DNA of 64,000 nt from Rhizobium johnstonii 3841 (GTDB lineage: Bacteria; Pseudomonadota; Alphaproteobacteria; Rhizobiales; Rhizobiaceae): NCBI RefSeq assembly GCF_000009265.1, contig NC_008378.1:558001-622000 (forward strand), given 5' to 3'. Positions 17,269 to 25,642 of the stretch are shown here, one piece after another. Under the pieces are notes generated by a model. That model made no database searches, was not told the DNA's origin, and was given only the letters and a program-made list of their open reading frames with translations. A program made the position numbers and the translations under genes. The stretch's first letter is position 1. Every line of letters begins with the position of its first letter.

Positions 17269-18611
17269 CCCGCCATGTGATCAAGCGCTTGCCGATCGAC
17301 ACCGGCGTTTCGGGATGGGAGGCGATCAGCGAACGCGCCTTTCCCGCAACAGCGCTTGAGCACGACATTACCGCGGACTGGCTAATCGTCGGCGGGGGGT
17401 TTGCCGGCCTGTCGGCGGCGCGCCGCCTTTCGCAATTGCGCCCTGAGGACAAGATCGTCGTCCTCGAGGCTCGCGAAGTCGCCAAGGGACCGGCCGGGAG
17501 GAATTCCGGCTTCATGATCGACGTGCCGCACAATCTGTCGTCAGGCGAATATTCGGTGGCCGACGAAGAGGCGACCAAGGACGAGATCAGGCAGAACCGT
17601 CTGGCGATTTCCTTCGCAGCCGATGTCGCGGCGGAATACGGCCTGTCCAGGGAAACCTTCGACCCGTCTGGCAAGGTGAATGCGGCAGCCTCCGAGCGGG
17701 GGCTCGGGCTTAACGACAACTACAGGAAGTCGCTCGAAAAGATCGGCGAGGAGCATCGCGTTCTCGATGCCGATCAGATGCGGGAGATGACCGGCTCGCG
17801 CTATTATCGCGGAGGGCTCTATACGCCAGGCGCCGTGATGATCCAGCCCGCCGACTATATTCGCGCCCTGGCGCGGGGACTTAGCTCAAAGGTCGCCATC
17901 CACGAGCATTCGCCGGTGCTGGAGCTTTCGCGCGAGGGCAGGTCCTGGAAGGCGAAATCCGGCCGAGGATCTGTTTCCGCGCCGAAGGTCATTCTAGGCG
18001 TGAACGGCCATATTCAAAGCTTCGGCCATTTTCGCGGACGGCTGATGCACATCTTCACCTACGCGTCGATGACATCAGCCTTTTCCCAGAACGAGTTCGG
18101 CGGCGATGTGACGGGCGCAGATCGTTGGGCGCTGCTGCCGGCCGACCCGATGGGAGCGACGGTTCGAAAGATCACCACCGATGGTCGTTCGAGAATCGTC
18201 ATCAGGACGAGGTTCACCTACGACCCGAGCCTCCAGGTGTCCGAGAAGCGGGTCGCCGGCGTGGCGGCCGAGCAGCGCCGGTCGTTCGACGCGCGCTTTC
18301 CCGGACTGGAAAGCCTGCCGATGGAATATAGCTGGGCGGGTGCTCTGTGCCTCAGCCGAAACCATGTGCCGGCATTCGGCGAGGTCGAAGAGGGGCTTTT
18401 TTCCGCCTGCTGCGAGAATGGCCTCGGCACTGTCAAGAGCACGCTCGCAGGGATGATGGCGGCCGATCTGGCTGCCGGCGCGGGTAGCCCCGAACTCGAC
18501 CGATACAGGAACCAGCCGGAACCGAGCAAATTACCTCCCGAGCCCTTTGCGTGGCTGGGGGTCAATTCGGTTATCCGCTTTCAGGAATTGCGTGCAGGCC
18601 GCGAGGGATGA
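17265..18611 (+). CDS. FAD-dependent amine oxidoreductase (DAO fold, PuuB-like)
   Basis: A 448-residue flavoprotein of the D-amino-acid-oxidase fold. The FAD-binding motif LIVGGGFAGLSAARR lies near residues 40-54; GPAGRNSGFMID is typical of the gamma-glutamylputrescine oxidase (PuuB/OrdL) branch, and CENGLGTVKSTLAG closes the FAD site. It should oxidise a C-N bond of an amino acid or substituted amine. In the hydroxyproline reading it would oxidise cis-4-hydroxy-D-proline or an N-methyl analogue to the imine used by the DHDPS-family enzyme. Because the sequence looks PuuB-like rather than DadA-like, a polyamine-type substrate is a real alternative. ATGA overlap with the ALDH gene. Confidence 0.85.
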   Translation: MTRHVIKRLPIDTGVSGWEAISERAFPATALEHDITADWLIVGGGFAGLSAARRLSQLRPEDKIVVLEAREVAKGPAGRNSGFMIDVPHNLSSGEYSVADEEATKDEIRQNRLAISFAADVAAEYGLSRETFDPSGKVNAAASERGLGLNDNYRKSLEKIGEEHRVLDADQMREMTGSRYYRGGLYTPGAVMIQPADYIRALARGLSSKVAIHEHSPVLELSREGRSWKAKSGRGSVSAPKVILGVNGHIQSFGHFRGRLMHIFTYASMTSAFSQNEFGGDVTGADRWALLPADPMGATVRKITTDGRSRIVIRTRFTYDPSLQVSEKRVAGVAAEQRRSFDARFPGLESLPMEYSWAGALCLSRNHVPAFGEVEEGLFSACCENGLGTVKSTLAGMMAADLAAGAGSPELDRYRNQPEPSKLPPEPFAWLGVNSVIRFQELRAGREG

Positions 18612-18688
18612 TCTCTCGCCGCGCAATATGAAGACTGCCCGCTCGCAGACTTCAATGACAATGGGAACGAAAAACAGGAGTAAGAACA

Positions 18689-19540
18689 ATGAAGACTTTG
18701 TGGAAGGCGCTCTGCGCTGCTGCGATGATCGGGGTCAGCATCCTTCCTGCTCGCGCGGAAGAAAAGACGATCACCATGGGCACGATGTCGTGGGAGGACC
18801 TGACGCCCATCACCGGTATCACCAAGAAGGTTCTCGAAGACGCCGGCTATACGGTCAAGGTGACCGAGTTCTCCGAATGGGGCATCGCCTATGCCGCTCT
18901 CGCCAAGGGTGACATCCAGGTCCTCACCTCCCAGACGGACTATGTTGCGCAGGACTACTGGGACAAGAACAAGAACCGGCTCGAGAAGATCTCACCCGTT
19001 TCGCACGGCCTCTATCAGGGCGTCGCGGTTCCTAAATATGTCCCGATCGACTCGCTGGAACAGCTCAATGAAAACGCCGACAAGTTCAGCGGCAAGATCA
19101 TCGGTATCGAACCAGGCGCCGGCCTGATGCGCGATACTTCGAACGCGGTCAAGGATTATGGCCTCAAGCTCCAGCTCGTCGAGGGCAGCACCGCCGCGAT
19201 GACGGCGGCGCTGAAGTCCGCCTATGATCGCAAGGAGTGGATTGCGGTGACGATCTGGGAGCCGTCCTGGATGGTCCAGAAGTACGAGGTCAAGTACCTC
19301 AAGGATCCGAAGGGCGTATTCCCGCCGCCGCAGAGCTATTACTGGATCGGCCACAAGGGCTTCTCCGCAGAGAACCCGCATGCGCGTGAAGTGATGGCCA
19401 GTGTCTACGTGCCGATTGCCGACATCACCGCCATCAACGGCGCAGTCAATGAAGGCAAGACCATGGACCAAGCCGTGCAGGATTGGATCGGCGCGCATGC
19501 CGACCTGATCAAGCGCTGGGAAAACATCAAGAAGAACTAA
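18689..19540 (+). CDS. Periplasmic quaternary-amine binding protein, second ProU-type system
   Basis: A 283-residue OpuAC-family protein with a signal peptide (MKTLWKALCAAAMIGVSILP, cleavage after ARA near 24). The mature part has TMGTMSWEDLTPITGITKKV and tryptophan/tyrosine-rich stretches (VTIWEPSWMVQKYE, SYYWIG) suited to binding cationic or betaine ligands. It differs clearly from the ProX at 3196-4197, so the two importers probably have different ligands. It is followed by a hairpin and the ProV and two ProW genes. Confidence 0.9.
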   Translation: MKTLWKALCAAAMIGVSILPARAEEKTITMGTMSWEDLTPITGITKKVLEDAGYTVKVTEFSEWGIAYAALAKGDIQVLTSQTDYVAQDYWDKNKNRLEKISPVSHGLYQGVAVPKYVPIDSLEQLNENADKFSGKIIGIEPGAGLMRDTSNAVKDYGLKLQLVEGSTAAMTAALKSAYDRKEWIAVTIWEPSWMVQKYEVKYLKDPKGVFPPPQSYYWIGHKGFSAENPHAREVMASVYVPIADITAINGAVNEGKTMDQAVQDWIGAHADLIKRWENIKKN

Positions 19541-19547
19541 ACGCGTC

Positions 19548-19575
19548 GTGGCCGTCCGATCCGTCGGGCGGCCAC
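19548..19575 (+). promoter_or_regulatory. Intercistronic hairpin after binding-protein gene
   Basis: Arms GTGGCCGTCCGA (19548-19559) and TCGGGCGGCCAC (19564-19575) pair over 12 bp with one G-U pair and a 4-base loop, 7 bases after the binding-protein stop. Such stem-loops commonly stabilise the upstream mRNA so that binding protein exceeds membrane components. Confidence 0.6.
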
Positions 19576-19625
19576 CCTGAAACCTAATGAAGAAGCCAGC
19601 GCTGAATGGCTCAATGGGGATCGCT

Positions 19626-20732
19626 ATGAAAACCGTAAATGCCGATATCAATGACGTCCTGATCGACTGCCAATCCCTTTGGAAAGTCTTCGGTGACAAG
19701 TCCGCTGCGGCAATGAAGTCGATCAAAGAGCGCGGCCTCGGCAAAAAAGAGGTCCTGAAGGAGTTCAACTGCGTCGTCGGCGTGTCCGACGCGAGCATTG
19801 AGGTCCGGCGCGGCGAAATCTTCTGCATCATGGGCTTGTCGGGAAGCGGAAAATCGACGCTCATCCGCCTTCTCAACAAGCTGATCACGCCAAGCTCCGG
19901 CAAGGTCCTCGTCAAGGGACGCGACCTCGCCGACCTGTCGCCGGTCGATCTCCGGCAGATGCGCGCCAGGAACATCGGCATGGTGTTTCAAAGCGTCGCT
20001 CTGTTGCCGCATCGGACAGTCCTGGAAAATGCGGCCTTCGGCCTCGAGGTTCAGGGAATTGCCAAGCCGGAGCGAAACAAGATCGCCGTTGCAGCGCTCG
20101 AGAAGGTCGGCCTCGCCGACTGGGTGAATCGATATCCGAACGAGCTTTCCGGCGGTATGCAGCAACGCGTCGGGCTGGCCCGCGCGCTTTCTTCCGACCC
20201 CGAGATCATTCTGATGGACGAGCCGTTCAGCGCTCTCGATCCACTCATCCGGCGTCAGCTTCAGGACGAATTCCGGCAGCTGACAAAGGCCTTGGGCAAA
20301 TCCGCGGTCTTCATCACCCATGATCTCGACGAGGCGATCCGGATCGGCGATCGCATTGCGATCATGAAGGACGGCGTCATTATCCAGACCGGCACGGCAG
20401 AGGAGATCATCCTCAACCCGGCGGATGCCTATGTCGCCGAATTCGTCGCCGGCATATCCCGCCTTCATCTGATCAAGGCGCATTCCGTCATGCGCAGCGT
20501 CGCCGAATTCCAGCAGAGCGCGCCGAATTCCGACATCGCCTCGCTGGCGCGCACGACGCCGGACGCCGATATCGACGAACTCATCACATTGACGATGCAG
20601 TCGGAGCGCGATGCCATCGCCGTCGTGGACAATGATCAGATCGTCGGCGTGGTGACACCACGCAGCCTGCTGATGGGCGTCAAGGGAACCTCCACCCACG
20701 ATCTCACGGCGGCGTCCCACAACTGGAGCTGA
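19626..20732 (+). CDS. Quaternary-amine ABC transporter ATP-binding protein (ProV-like, second system)
   Basis: A 368-residue ATPase with Walker A GLSGSGKST, signature LSGGMQQRV and Walker B ILMDEPFSALDP, plus a C-terminal CBS-like part (residues about 285-368) that in OpuA/ProU relatives can sense ionic strength. Start 19626 (MKTVNAD) follows GGGGAT; an earlier in-frame ATG at 19587 lacks a ribosome-binding site. It is followed after 5 bp by two permease genes, so the ATPase probably drives a heterodimeric channel. Confidence 0.92.
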   Translation: MKTVNADINDVLIDCQSLWKVFGDKSAAAMKSIKERGLGKKEVLKEFNCVVGVSDASIEVRRGEIFCIMGLSGSGKSTLIRLLNKLITPSSGKVLVKGRDLADLSPVDLRQMRARNIGMVFQSVALLPHRTVLENAAFGLEVQGIAKPERNKIAVAALEKVGLADWVNRYPNELSGGMQQRVGLARALSSDPEIILMDEPFSALDPLIRRQLQDEFRQLTKALGKSAVFITHDLDEAIRIGDRIAIMKDGVIIQTGTAEEIILNPADAYVAEFVAGISRLHLIKAHSVMRSVAEFQQSAPNSDIASLARTTPDADIDELITLTMQSERDAIAVVDNDQIVGVVTPRSLLMGVKGTSTHDLTAASHNWS

Positions 20733-20737
20733 TTGAC

Positions 20738-21586
20738 ATGGATAGTTCAGGCTTCACCGATCTTTTTGATGAATGGACGGACTCGGCGCTCGAGTGGGTG
20801 AGCGACAACGGCGAATTCCTTTTCGATTCCATCAGGCAGCTTCTCGAAGGGCTCTATGACGGGATCCTCTGGCTCCTGCAGCTTCCGCCTTTCTACCTGG
20901 TCGCGCTGATCGTGGCGCTCATCGGCTGGCGGCTGGTCAATGTCTGGTTCGCTCTGCTGAGCGGCGCAGCACTGGCGCTTTGTTTTTCCATGGGGCTCTG
21001 GCCGGAGACGATGAGCACCCTGGCGCTGGTATTGACCGCAACCGCACTCGCCCTGGCGATCGGGATCCCGATCGGGATTGCCGCCGGTTTCTTGCCCGCC
21101 CTCGATCGGTTCATGGAGCCCGGCCTGGATCTTATCCAGACGCTTCCGCCATACATCTACCTGCTGCCAGCGATCGCCCTGCTCGGCTACGGACCGGCGA
21201 CGGCACTGATCGCGACGGTGATCGTCGCCGTGCCGCCGGCGATCCGCCTGACCTCTCTCGGTATCCGGATGACGCCCAAGGAGTTCATCGAACTCGGAGA
21301 GGCGCTCGGGATGACGCCGGCGAAGATGTTCTTCAAGATCCGCCTTCCCTTTGCGCTGCCGAGCATCATGGCAGGCATAAACCAGAGCCTGATGATGGCC
21401 TTCGGCATGGTCGTCATCGCCGGCATCGTCGGCTCCGGCGGGCTCGGCGAGACGATCTATGGCGCGATCAGAACGCTCGACATCGCGACCTCTATCAATG
21501 GAGCGATCGCCATCGTGGTACTGACGATGGTGCTTGACCGGATAACCCAGAGTGCAGCTCGCTTGGGAACGGGGAGGAAGTCATGA
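20738..21586 (+). CDS. Quaternary-amine ABC transporter permease 1 (ProW-like)
   Basis: A 282-residue permease with hydrophobic segments from about residue 45 onward, GIPIGIAAGFLPALDRFMEP in the core, and the EAA loop LGEALGMTPAKMFFKIRLP near 190-210. It overlaps the second permease gene by ATGA (21583-21586). Two adjacent, non-identical ProW genes suggest a heterodimeric channel, whereas the first ProU system here has one permease. Confidence 0.92.
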   Translation: MDSSGFTDLFDEWTDSALEWVSDNGEFLFDSIRQLLEGLYDGILWLLQLPPFYLVALIVALIGWRLVNVWFALLSGAALALCFSMGLWPETMSTLALVLTATALALAIGIPIGIAAGFLPALDRFMEPGLDLIQTLPPYIYLLPAIALLGYGPATALIATVIVAVPPAIRLTSLGIRMTPKEFIELGEALGMTPAKMFFKIRLPFALPSIMAGINQSLMMAFGMVVIAGIVGSGGLGETIYGAIRTLDIATSINGAIAIVVLTMVLDRITQSAARLGTGRKS

Positions 21587-22434
21587 ACCCATCCATCCTG
21601 CAGTTTTCGCCCGGCGCTTTCCTGGCGCCGTCAGTCGATTGGCTCAACACCAACCTGCATCCGCTGTTTGCGGCGATCAGCTATCTGATCGAAGCAGTCC
21701 TTTCCGGATTCGAGGCGCTCCTCCTCTTTGTGCCGCCCTATGGGCTTATCGCGATGGTCGTCGTCCTGGCATTCGTCGCCGTCGGTCTGCGCGCCGCGAT
21801 CCTTGCGGGGCTTTGCCTGGGGTTCTGTCTCCTCATGGGGCTGTGGACGGCATCGATGCAGACCCTCTCCCTGGTCACTGTCGCGGTTCTGATCTCCGTG
21901 CTCATCGCCTTCCCGATCGGCGTCCTGTGCTCGCGCCACAAGACATTGGAGGCAATGGTTCGCCCGGTTCTCGATGTGATGCAGACCGTGCCGCCGTGGG
22001 TCTATCTCATTCCTGCGGTGATGATCTTCAGCCTTGGACGCGTGCCGGCAATCATCGCCACCATCGTTTATGGTATTCCGCCGATGCTCCGCCTGACCAC
22101 GCTGGCGTTCAACCAGGTGCCGAGAGAATTCGTGGAACTCGGCAGCGCCATCGGCGCGCCGCCTCGTTCGGTGCTTTGGAAGATCGAGATCCCCTTGGCC
22201 AGGCAGACGCTCCTGGTTGGGCTCAACCAGTGCATCCTTCTGTCGCTGGCGATGGTCGTATTGGCCGGGCTCGTCGGCGCCGGCGGTCTCGGCGCGGAGG
22301 TGACGCGCGGCCTGACGCGCATGGAGATGGGGCTTGGCCTGCGGGCGGGCCTGGCGATCGTTGCAGTCGCCCTCCTGCTCGACCGACTGTCCCGCGGCCT
22401 GCTCGACCGCGACAGGCCACGGAAGGCAGGATGA
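21583..22434 (+). CDS. Quaternary-amine ABC transporter permease 2 (ProW-like)
   Basis: A 283-residue paralogue of the preceding permease. It has the same core (VLDVMQTVPPWVYLIPAVMI; EAA-type loop LGSAIGAPPRSVLWKIEIP) but a different N-terminal region (SPGAFLAPSVDWLNT), starting from ATG 21583 inside the previous stop. It is more ProW-like in the DVMQTVP segment, where the first copy reads DLIQTLPPYIY. Likely partner of the first permease in one transporter. The racemase-family gene begins 17 bp downstream. Confidence 0.92.
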   Translation: MNPSILQFSPGAFLAPSVDWLNTNLHPLFAAISYLIEAVLSGFEALLLFVPPYGLIAMVVVLAFVAVGLRAAILAGLCLGFCLLMGLWTASMQTLSLVTVAVLISVLIAFPIGVLCSRHKTLEAMVRPVLDVMQTVPPWVYLIPAVMIFSLGRVPAIIATIVYGIPPMLRLTTLAFNQVPREFVELGSAIGAPPRSVLWKIEIPLARQTLLVGLNQCILLSLAMVVLAGLVGAGGLGAEVTRGLTRMEMGLGLRAGLAIVAVALLLDRLSRGLLDRDRPRKAG

Positions 22435-22450
22435 GCAAGGACATGAAAAG

Positions 22451-23449
22451 ATGAGAAACAGCTTCTTCTGTATCGATGCGCATACCTGCGGCAATCCCGT
22501 CCGGCTCGTCGCCGGAGGCGGTCCGCTGCTTCTGCATGCGCCGATCAGCGAGCGACGGGAGATTTTTGTCCGGGACCATGACTGGGTACGCCAGGCGCTG
22601 ATGTTCGAGCCAAGGGGGCACGACATCATGTCAGGCGCGATCATCTATCCGGCCTATCGGGAGGATTGCGATTTCGCCGTGCTTTTCATCGAAGTGAGTG
22701 GCTGTCTGCCGATGTGCGGCGCCGGCACCATCGGCACCGTGACCGCCGCGATCGAGGAGGGGCTCGTCAAGCCGCGGGAGCCCGGCCGGGTTGCCATCGA
22801 GACGCCTGCAGGAAGGGTCGACGTCACTTATGAGGAGAAGGGCGGATATGTCGAAACCGTTCGTCTCCACAATGTTGCGAGCTATCTTCATGAGGCTGAT
22901 GTCGAGGTCGATGTGCCGGGAATGGGCCGTCTGCGCGTCGACCTCTCATATGGCGGCAACTATTATGCAGTCATCGAACCTCAGGAAAACTGGAGCGGGC
23001 TCGACGGCATGACCGCATCCGACATCGTCGGTTGCAGCCAGAAGCTCAGGTCAGCGCTTGCCGATATCTGCGATCCCATTCATCCCGACGACGCCAGGAT
23101 CCGCGGCGTGCATCATGCCATCTGGTGTGATCTCCCCGTCAACGACACTTCGGATGGGCGTTGCGCGGTCTTCTATGGCGAGAAGGCCATCGATCGCTCG
23201 CCGGGCGGCACCGGCACTTCCGCCCGCATGGCCCAGCTCTATGGGAAGGGACGGCTTACCGTCGGGTCGAGATTCCGGCATGAAAGCCTGATCGGAACCG
23301 TCTTCGAGGGCCGGGTCGAAGCCGAGGCACGCATTGGGCCTTATAGCGGTATTCTTCCAAGCATCGGAGGCTGGGCACGCGTCATCGGGCACAACACCAT
23401 TTTCGTTGACGATCGGGATCCGCTAGCGCATGGCTTTCAGATCCGATGA
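22451..23449 (+). CDS. Proline racemase/hydroxyproline epimerase-family enzyme lacking the second catalytic cysteine
   Basis: A 332-residue member of the proline racemase superfamily (IDAHTCGNPVRLV at the N-terminus; GNYYAVIEP mid-protein). The first active-site motif MCGAGTIG keeps Cys89, but the second, normally DRSPCGTG (or Thr in trans-3-hydroxyproline dehydratases), reads DRSPGGTG, so position 252 is glycine. A normal two-base racemase mechanism is therefore unlikely. The enzyme may be a dehydratase-like or one-base variant, or act on an N-methylated hydroxyproline. It lies at the end of the DHDPS/ALDH/oxidase/transporter operon and just before an AraC regulator, supporting a (hydroxy)proline-betaine link. 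Start 22451. Confidence 0.82.
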   Translation: MRNSFFCIDAHTCGNPVRLVAGGGPLLLHAPISERREIFVRDHDWVRQALMFEPRGHDIMSGAIIYPAYREDCDFAVLFIEVSGCLPMCGAGTIGTVTAAIEEGLVKPREPGRVAIETPAGRVDVTYEEKGGYVETVRLHNVASYLHEADVEVDVPGMGRLRVDLSYGGNYYAVIEPQENWSGLDGMTASDIVGCSQKLRSALADICDPIHPDDARIRGVHHAIWCDLPVNDTSDGRCAVFYGEKAIDRSPGGTGTSARMAQLYGKGRLTVGSRFRHESLIGTVFEGRVEAEARIGPYSGILPSIGGWARVIGHNTIFVDDRDPLAHGFQIR

Positions 23450-23504
23450 GCGCGTTTCGTCTGAAAAGACGGGCGGCGCGGTAAGAGGCGGCAAGGAGAT
23501 GACT

Positions 23505-24515
23505 ATGCGACCCGAGCAGCATCGACGGGCAGATGACGCCGCGAAGTCGGCTGGTCGGCTCAAGGTAGGCTTCGTTCTGGCGCGATCGTTCACGCTGTCC
23601 GCTTTCGCGCTCTTCGTGGACACACTGCGGCTTGCCAGCGACGAGCAGGATCGTTCCGGAAGGGTCCTTGCCGACTGGCAGGTGATTGGCAGCACGCGGC
23701 ACCTGATCACCGCGAGTTGCGGTGTCCAGGTCGCTCCGACGTCCGATTTCGTCGATCCGTCGAAGTTCGATTACATCGTGGTCGTCGGCGGCCTTCTGAC
23801 GGTGGAGAACCCTGTCGACCAGGAGACCATCGCTTTTCTCAAGCAGGCGGACGCCAAGAAGGTGCCGCTGATCGGCGTGTGCACGGGGTCGTTCATTCTT
23901 GCTGCGGCAGGCCTGATGAACCGGCACGAATGCTGTGTGAGCTGGCTGCATTACAAGGAGTTTCGGGAGCGGTTTCCTGACCTCAGCGTTCGTTCCGACC
24001 GGCTCTTCAATCTCGATCGCCAGCGCGGATCCTGCGCAGGCGGCAGCAGTTCCGCCGACATGGCGGCATTGCTGGTCAGGAAATGTATCAGCCGCGACGC
24101 CGAACGAAACGCGCTGGAGGTGCTTCAGATCGAAAAGGCCCGGACTTCAGCGGACATACAGCCCCGGCGTCCGCTCTACGACGACTATGACGACGCCCGC
24201 GTCAAGGCGGCAATGATTACGATGGAACAGTTCGTCGATGGCAGCATGTCTATACAGAAGCTTGCCGCCACGGTTGGCCTGTCACGGCGCCAACTGGAGA
24301 GGATTTTCATCGACAAGACGGGGATGTCTCCTGCCAAGGCCTATAATCGTGTTCGCATGGAGCGGGCGAAATCGATCCTTGCCCAGTCGAAGGCGCCGTT
24401 GATTGAGATCGCGCTGGATGTCGGCTTTGAAAACGCCTCGCAGTTCACGCGAACGTTCAAGCGCACATTCGGGCAAACGCCATCGCAGCATCGTGCCGCT
24501 TCGAGAGCGCACTGA
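23505..24515 (+). CDS. AraC-family regulator with GATase1/DJ-1-like N-terminal domain (GbdR/GlxA type)
   Basis: A 336-residue activator. Residues about 15-190 form a DJ-1/PfpI-like domain (KVGFVLARSFTLSAFALFVD; GVCTGSFILAAAG), and residues about 230-330 carry two AraC helix-turn-helix motifs (SIQKLAATVGLSRRQLERIF; IEIALDVGFENASQFTRTFK). GbdR, CdhR and ArgR of this class sense glycine betaine, carnitine or arginine. Start 23505 is six bases after AAGGAG; ATG 23499 is the alternative. It follows the racemase-family gene by 55 bp and probably activates betaine catabolism genes. Confidence 0.88.
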   Translation: MRPEQHRRADDAAKSAGRLKVGFVLARSFTLSAFALFVDTLRLASDEQDRSGRVLADWQVIGSTRHLITASCGVQVAPTSDFVDPSKFDYIVVVGGLLTVENPVDQETIAFLKQADAKKVPLIGVCTGSFILAAAGLMNRHECCVSWLHYKEFRERFPDLSVRSDRLFNLDRQRGSCAGGSSSADMAALLVRKCISRDAERNALEVLQIEKARTSADIQPRRPLYDDYDDARVKAAMITMEQFVDGSMSIQKLAATVGLSRRQLERIFIDKTGMSPAKAYNRVRMERAKSILAQSKAPLIEIALDVGFENASQFTRTFKRTFGQTPSQHRAASRAH

Positions 24516-24561
24516 GCCCGCAATCTCGCAACATTTAAGTAAGTCCCTGTTATGCCGGCGT

Positions 24562-25632
24562 TCAGCGCTCGATGACCAGATCGCTGAGCGGCTTGGAGCA
24601 ACAGGGCAGGAAGAAGCCGGCGTCGATTTCCCGCTGACGAATTCCGCCATTGTGGTTCATGTCGACCGTGCCTGACGTAAGTTTCGACTTGCAGGTGCCG
24701 CAGACGCCATTCGCGCAGGACGACGGGATCCTGACGCCTGACTTCTTCGCGCATGAGAGCACGCTCTGGTCGCCGGAGACGTCGATGCTGCGCGCCTGCT
24801 TCGAGAAAGTGACCTGAAAGACCTTGGCAGCTGCCTCCTGAACCGCGGGGATTTCGGCTTCGTCGACGACTGCTGCGTCGAAGCTTTCCTCCAGGTAATT
24901 CGAGCCGGGCACACCGAGTTCGGCGGCAATGCTGCGCGCGGCGGCCATGAACGGGGCGGGGCCGCAGCACATCACGGTTCGCTCGGCGATATCGGGAACC
25001 GCAAGCCGCATGTAGTCTTTCGAAATGCGACCGGTCAGACCGGGCCAGGACGGCTCGCCGGCCACGGTCTCCGGGAGGAAATGGAGGCGAAGGCCTTTCA
25101 GCCTGCGGGCGATGCAGGCCAGTTCGTCGCGAAAGATCAGATCCTGAGGCGTCCGTCCCGCGTGCATGAAGACGACGTCGGCAGGTTCGCAACTGTCGGC
25201 GAGTTCCCGCAGAATGGACATGACGGGGGTAATGCCGGAGCCACCGGACAAAAGCAGAAGCTTGCGTCCCGACGTCTCGGGCCTGACGAAGTGGCCGAGC
25301 GGCCCGTTCGCCTTGACGGTCGCGCCGGGAACTAGAGTGTCATGAAGCCAGTTGGAGATCTTTCCGCCGGGAACGCGCTTCACCGTCACGGAGAAAGCGT
25401 TCGTCCGATGCGGCGAGGAGGAGATGCTGTAGCACCTGTTTTCAGCATCTCCATCACGTTCCAGGTCGAACAGAAAGTACTGCCCGGCCTTGAACGCGAA
25501 CCGCTTGCCTTCACGGGAGGCAAAGGTGAACGTCTTTACGTCGTGGGTCTCCTGCTGGACGTCGAGGCAGACGAGCGCGTCGTCGTCTTCAGGGTTCCAG
25601 ACGTCGTCGAGGGCGGCCCTGGCTGCAGGCAT
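24562..25632 (-). CDS. Ferredoxin-NAD(P) reductase component of a Rieske N-demethylase (GbcB/Stc-like)
   Basis: A 356-residue hybrid reductase: FAD domain (RCYSISSSP), NAD(P) domain (LLSGGSGITPVMSIL, then MCCGPAPFM) and a C-terminal plant-type 2Fe-2S ferredoxin (CANGVCGTCKSK, with a further cysteine in FFLPCCSKP). It transfers electrons from NAD(P)H to the Rieske oxygenase encoded immediately upstream, as in glycine betaine (GbcAB) or stachydrine demethylases. Start 25632 has AGGAG seven bases upstream; an alternative ATG at 25653 overlaps the oxygenase stop. Confidence 0.9.
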   Translation of the reverse strand: MPAARAALDDVWNPEDDDALVCLDVQQETHDVKTFTFASREGKRFAFKAGQYFLFDLERDGDAENRCYSISSSPHRTNAFSVTVKRVPGGKISNWLHDTLVPGATVKANGPLGHFVRPETSGRKLLLLSGGSGITPVMSILRELADSCEPADVVFMHAGRTPQDLIFRDELACIARRLKGLRLHFLPETVAGEPSWPGLTGRISKDYMRLAVPDIAERTVMCCGPAPFMAAARSIAAELGVPGSNYLEESFDAAVVDEAEIPAVQEAAAKVFQVTFSKQARSIDVSGDQSVLSCAKKSGVRIPSSCANGVCGTCKSKLTSGTVDMNHNGGIRQREIDAGFFLPCCSKPLSDLVIER

Positions 25633-25642
25633 CTGCGGGCTC

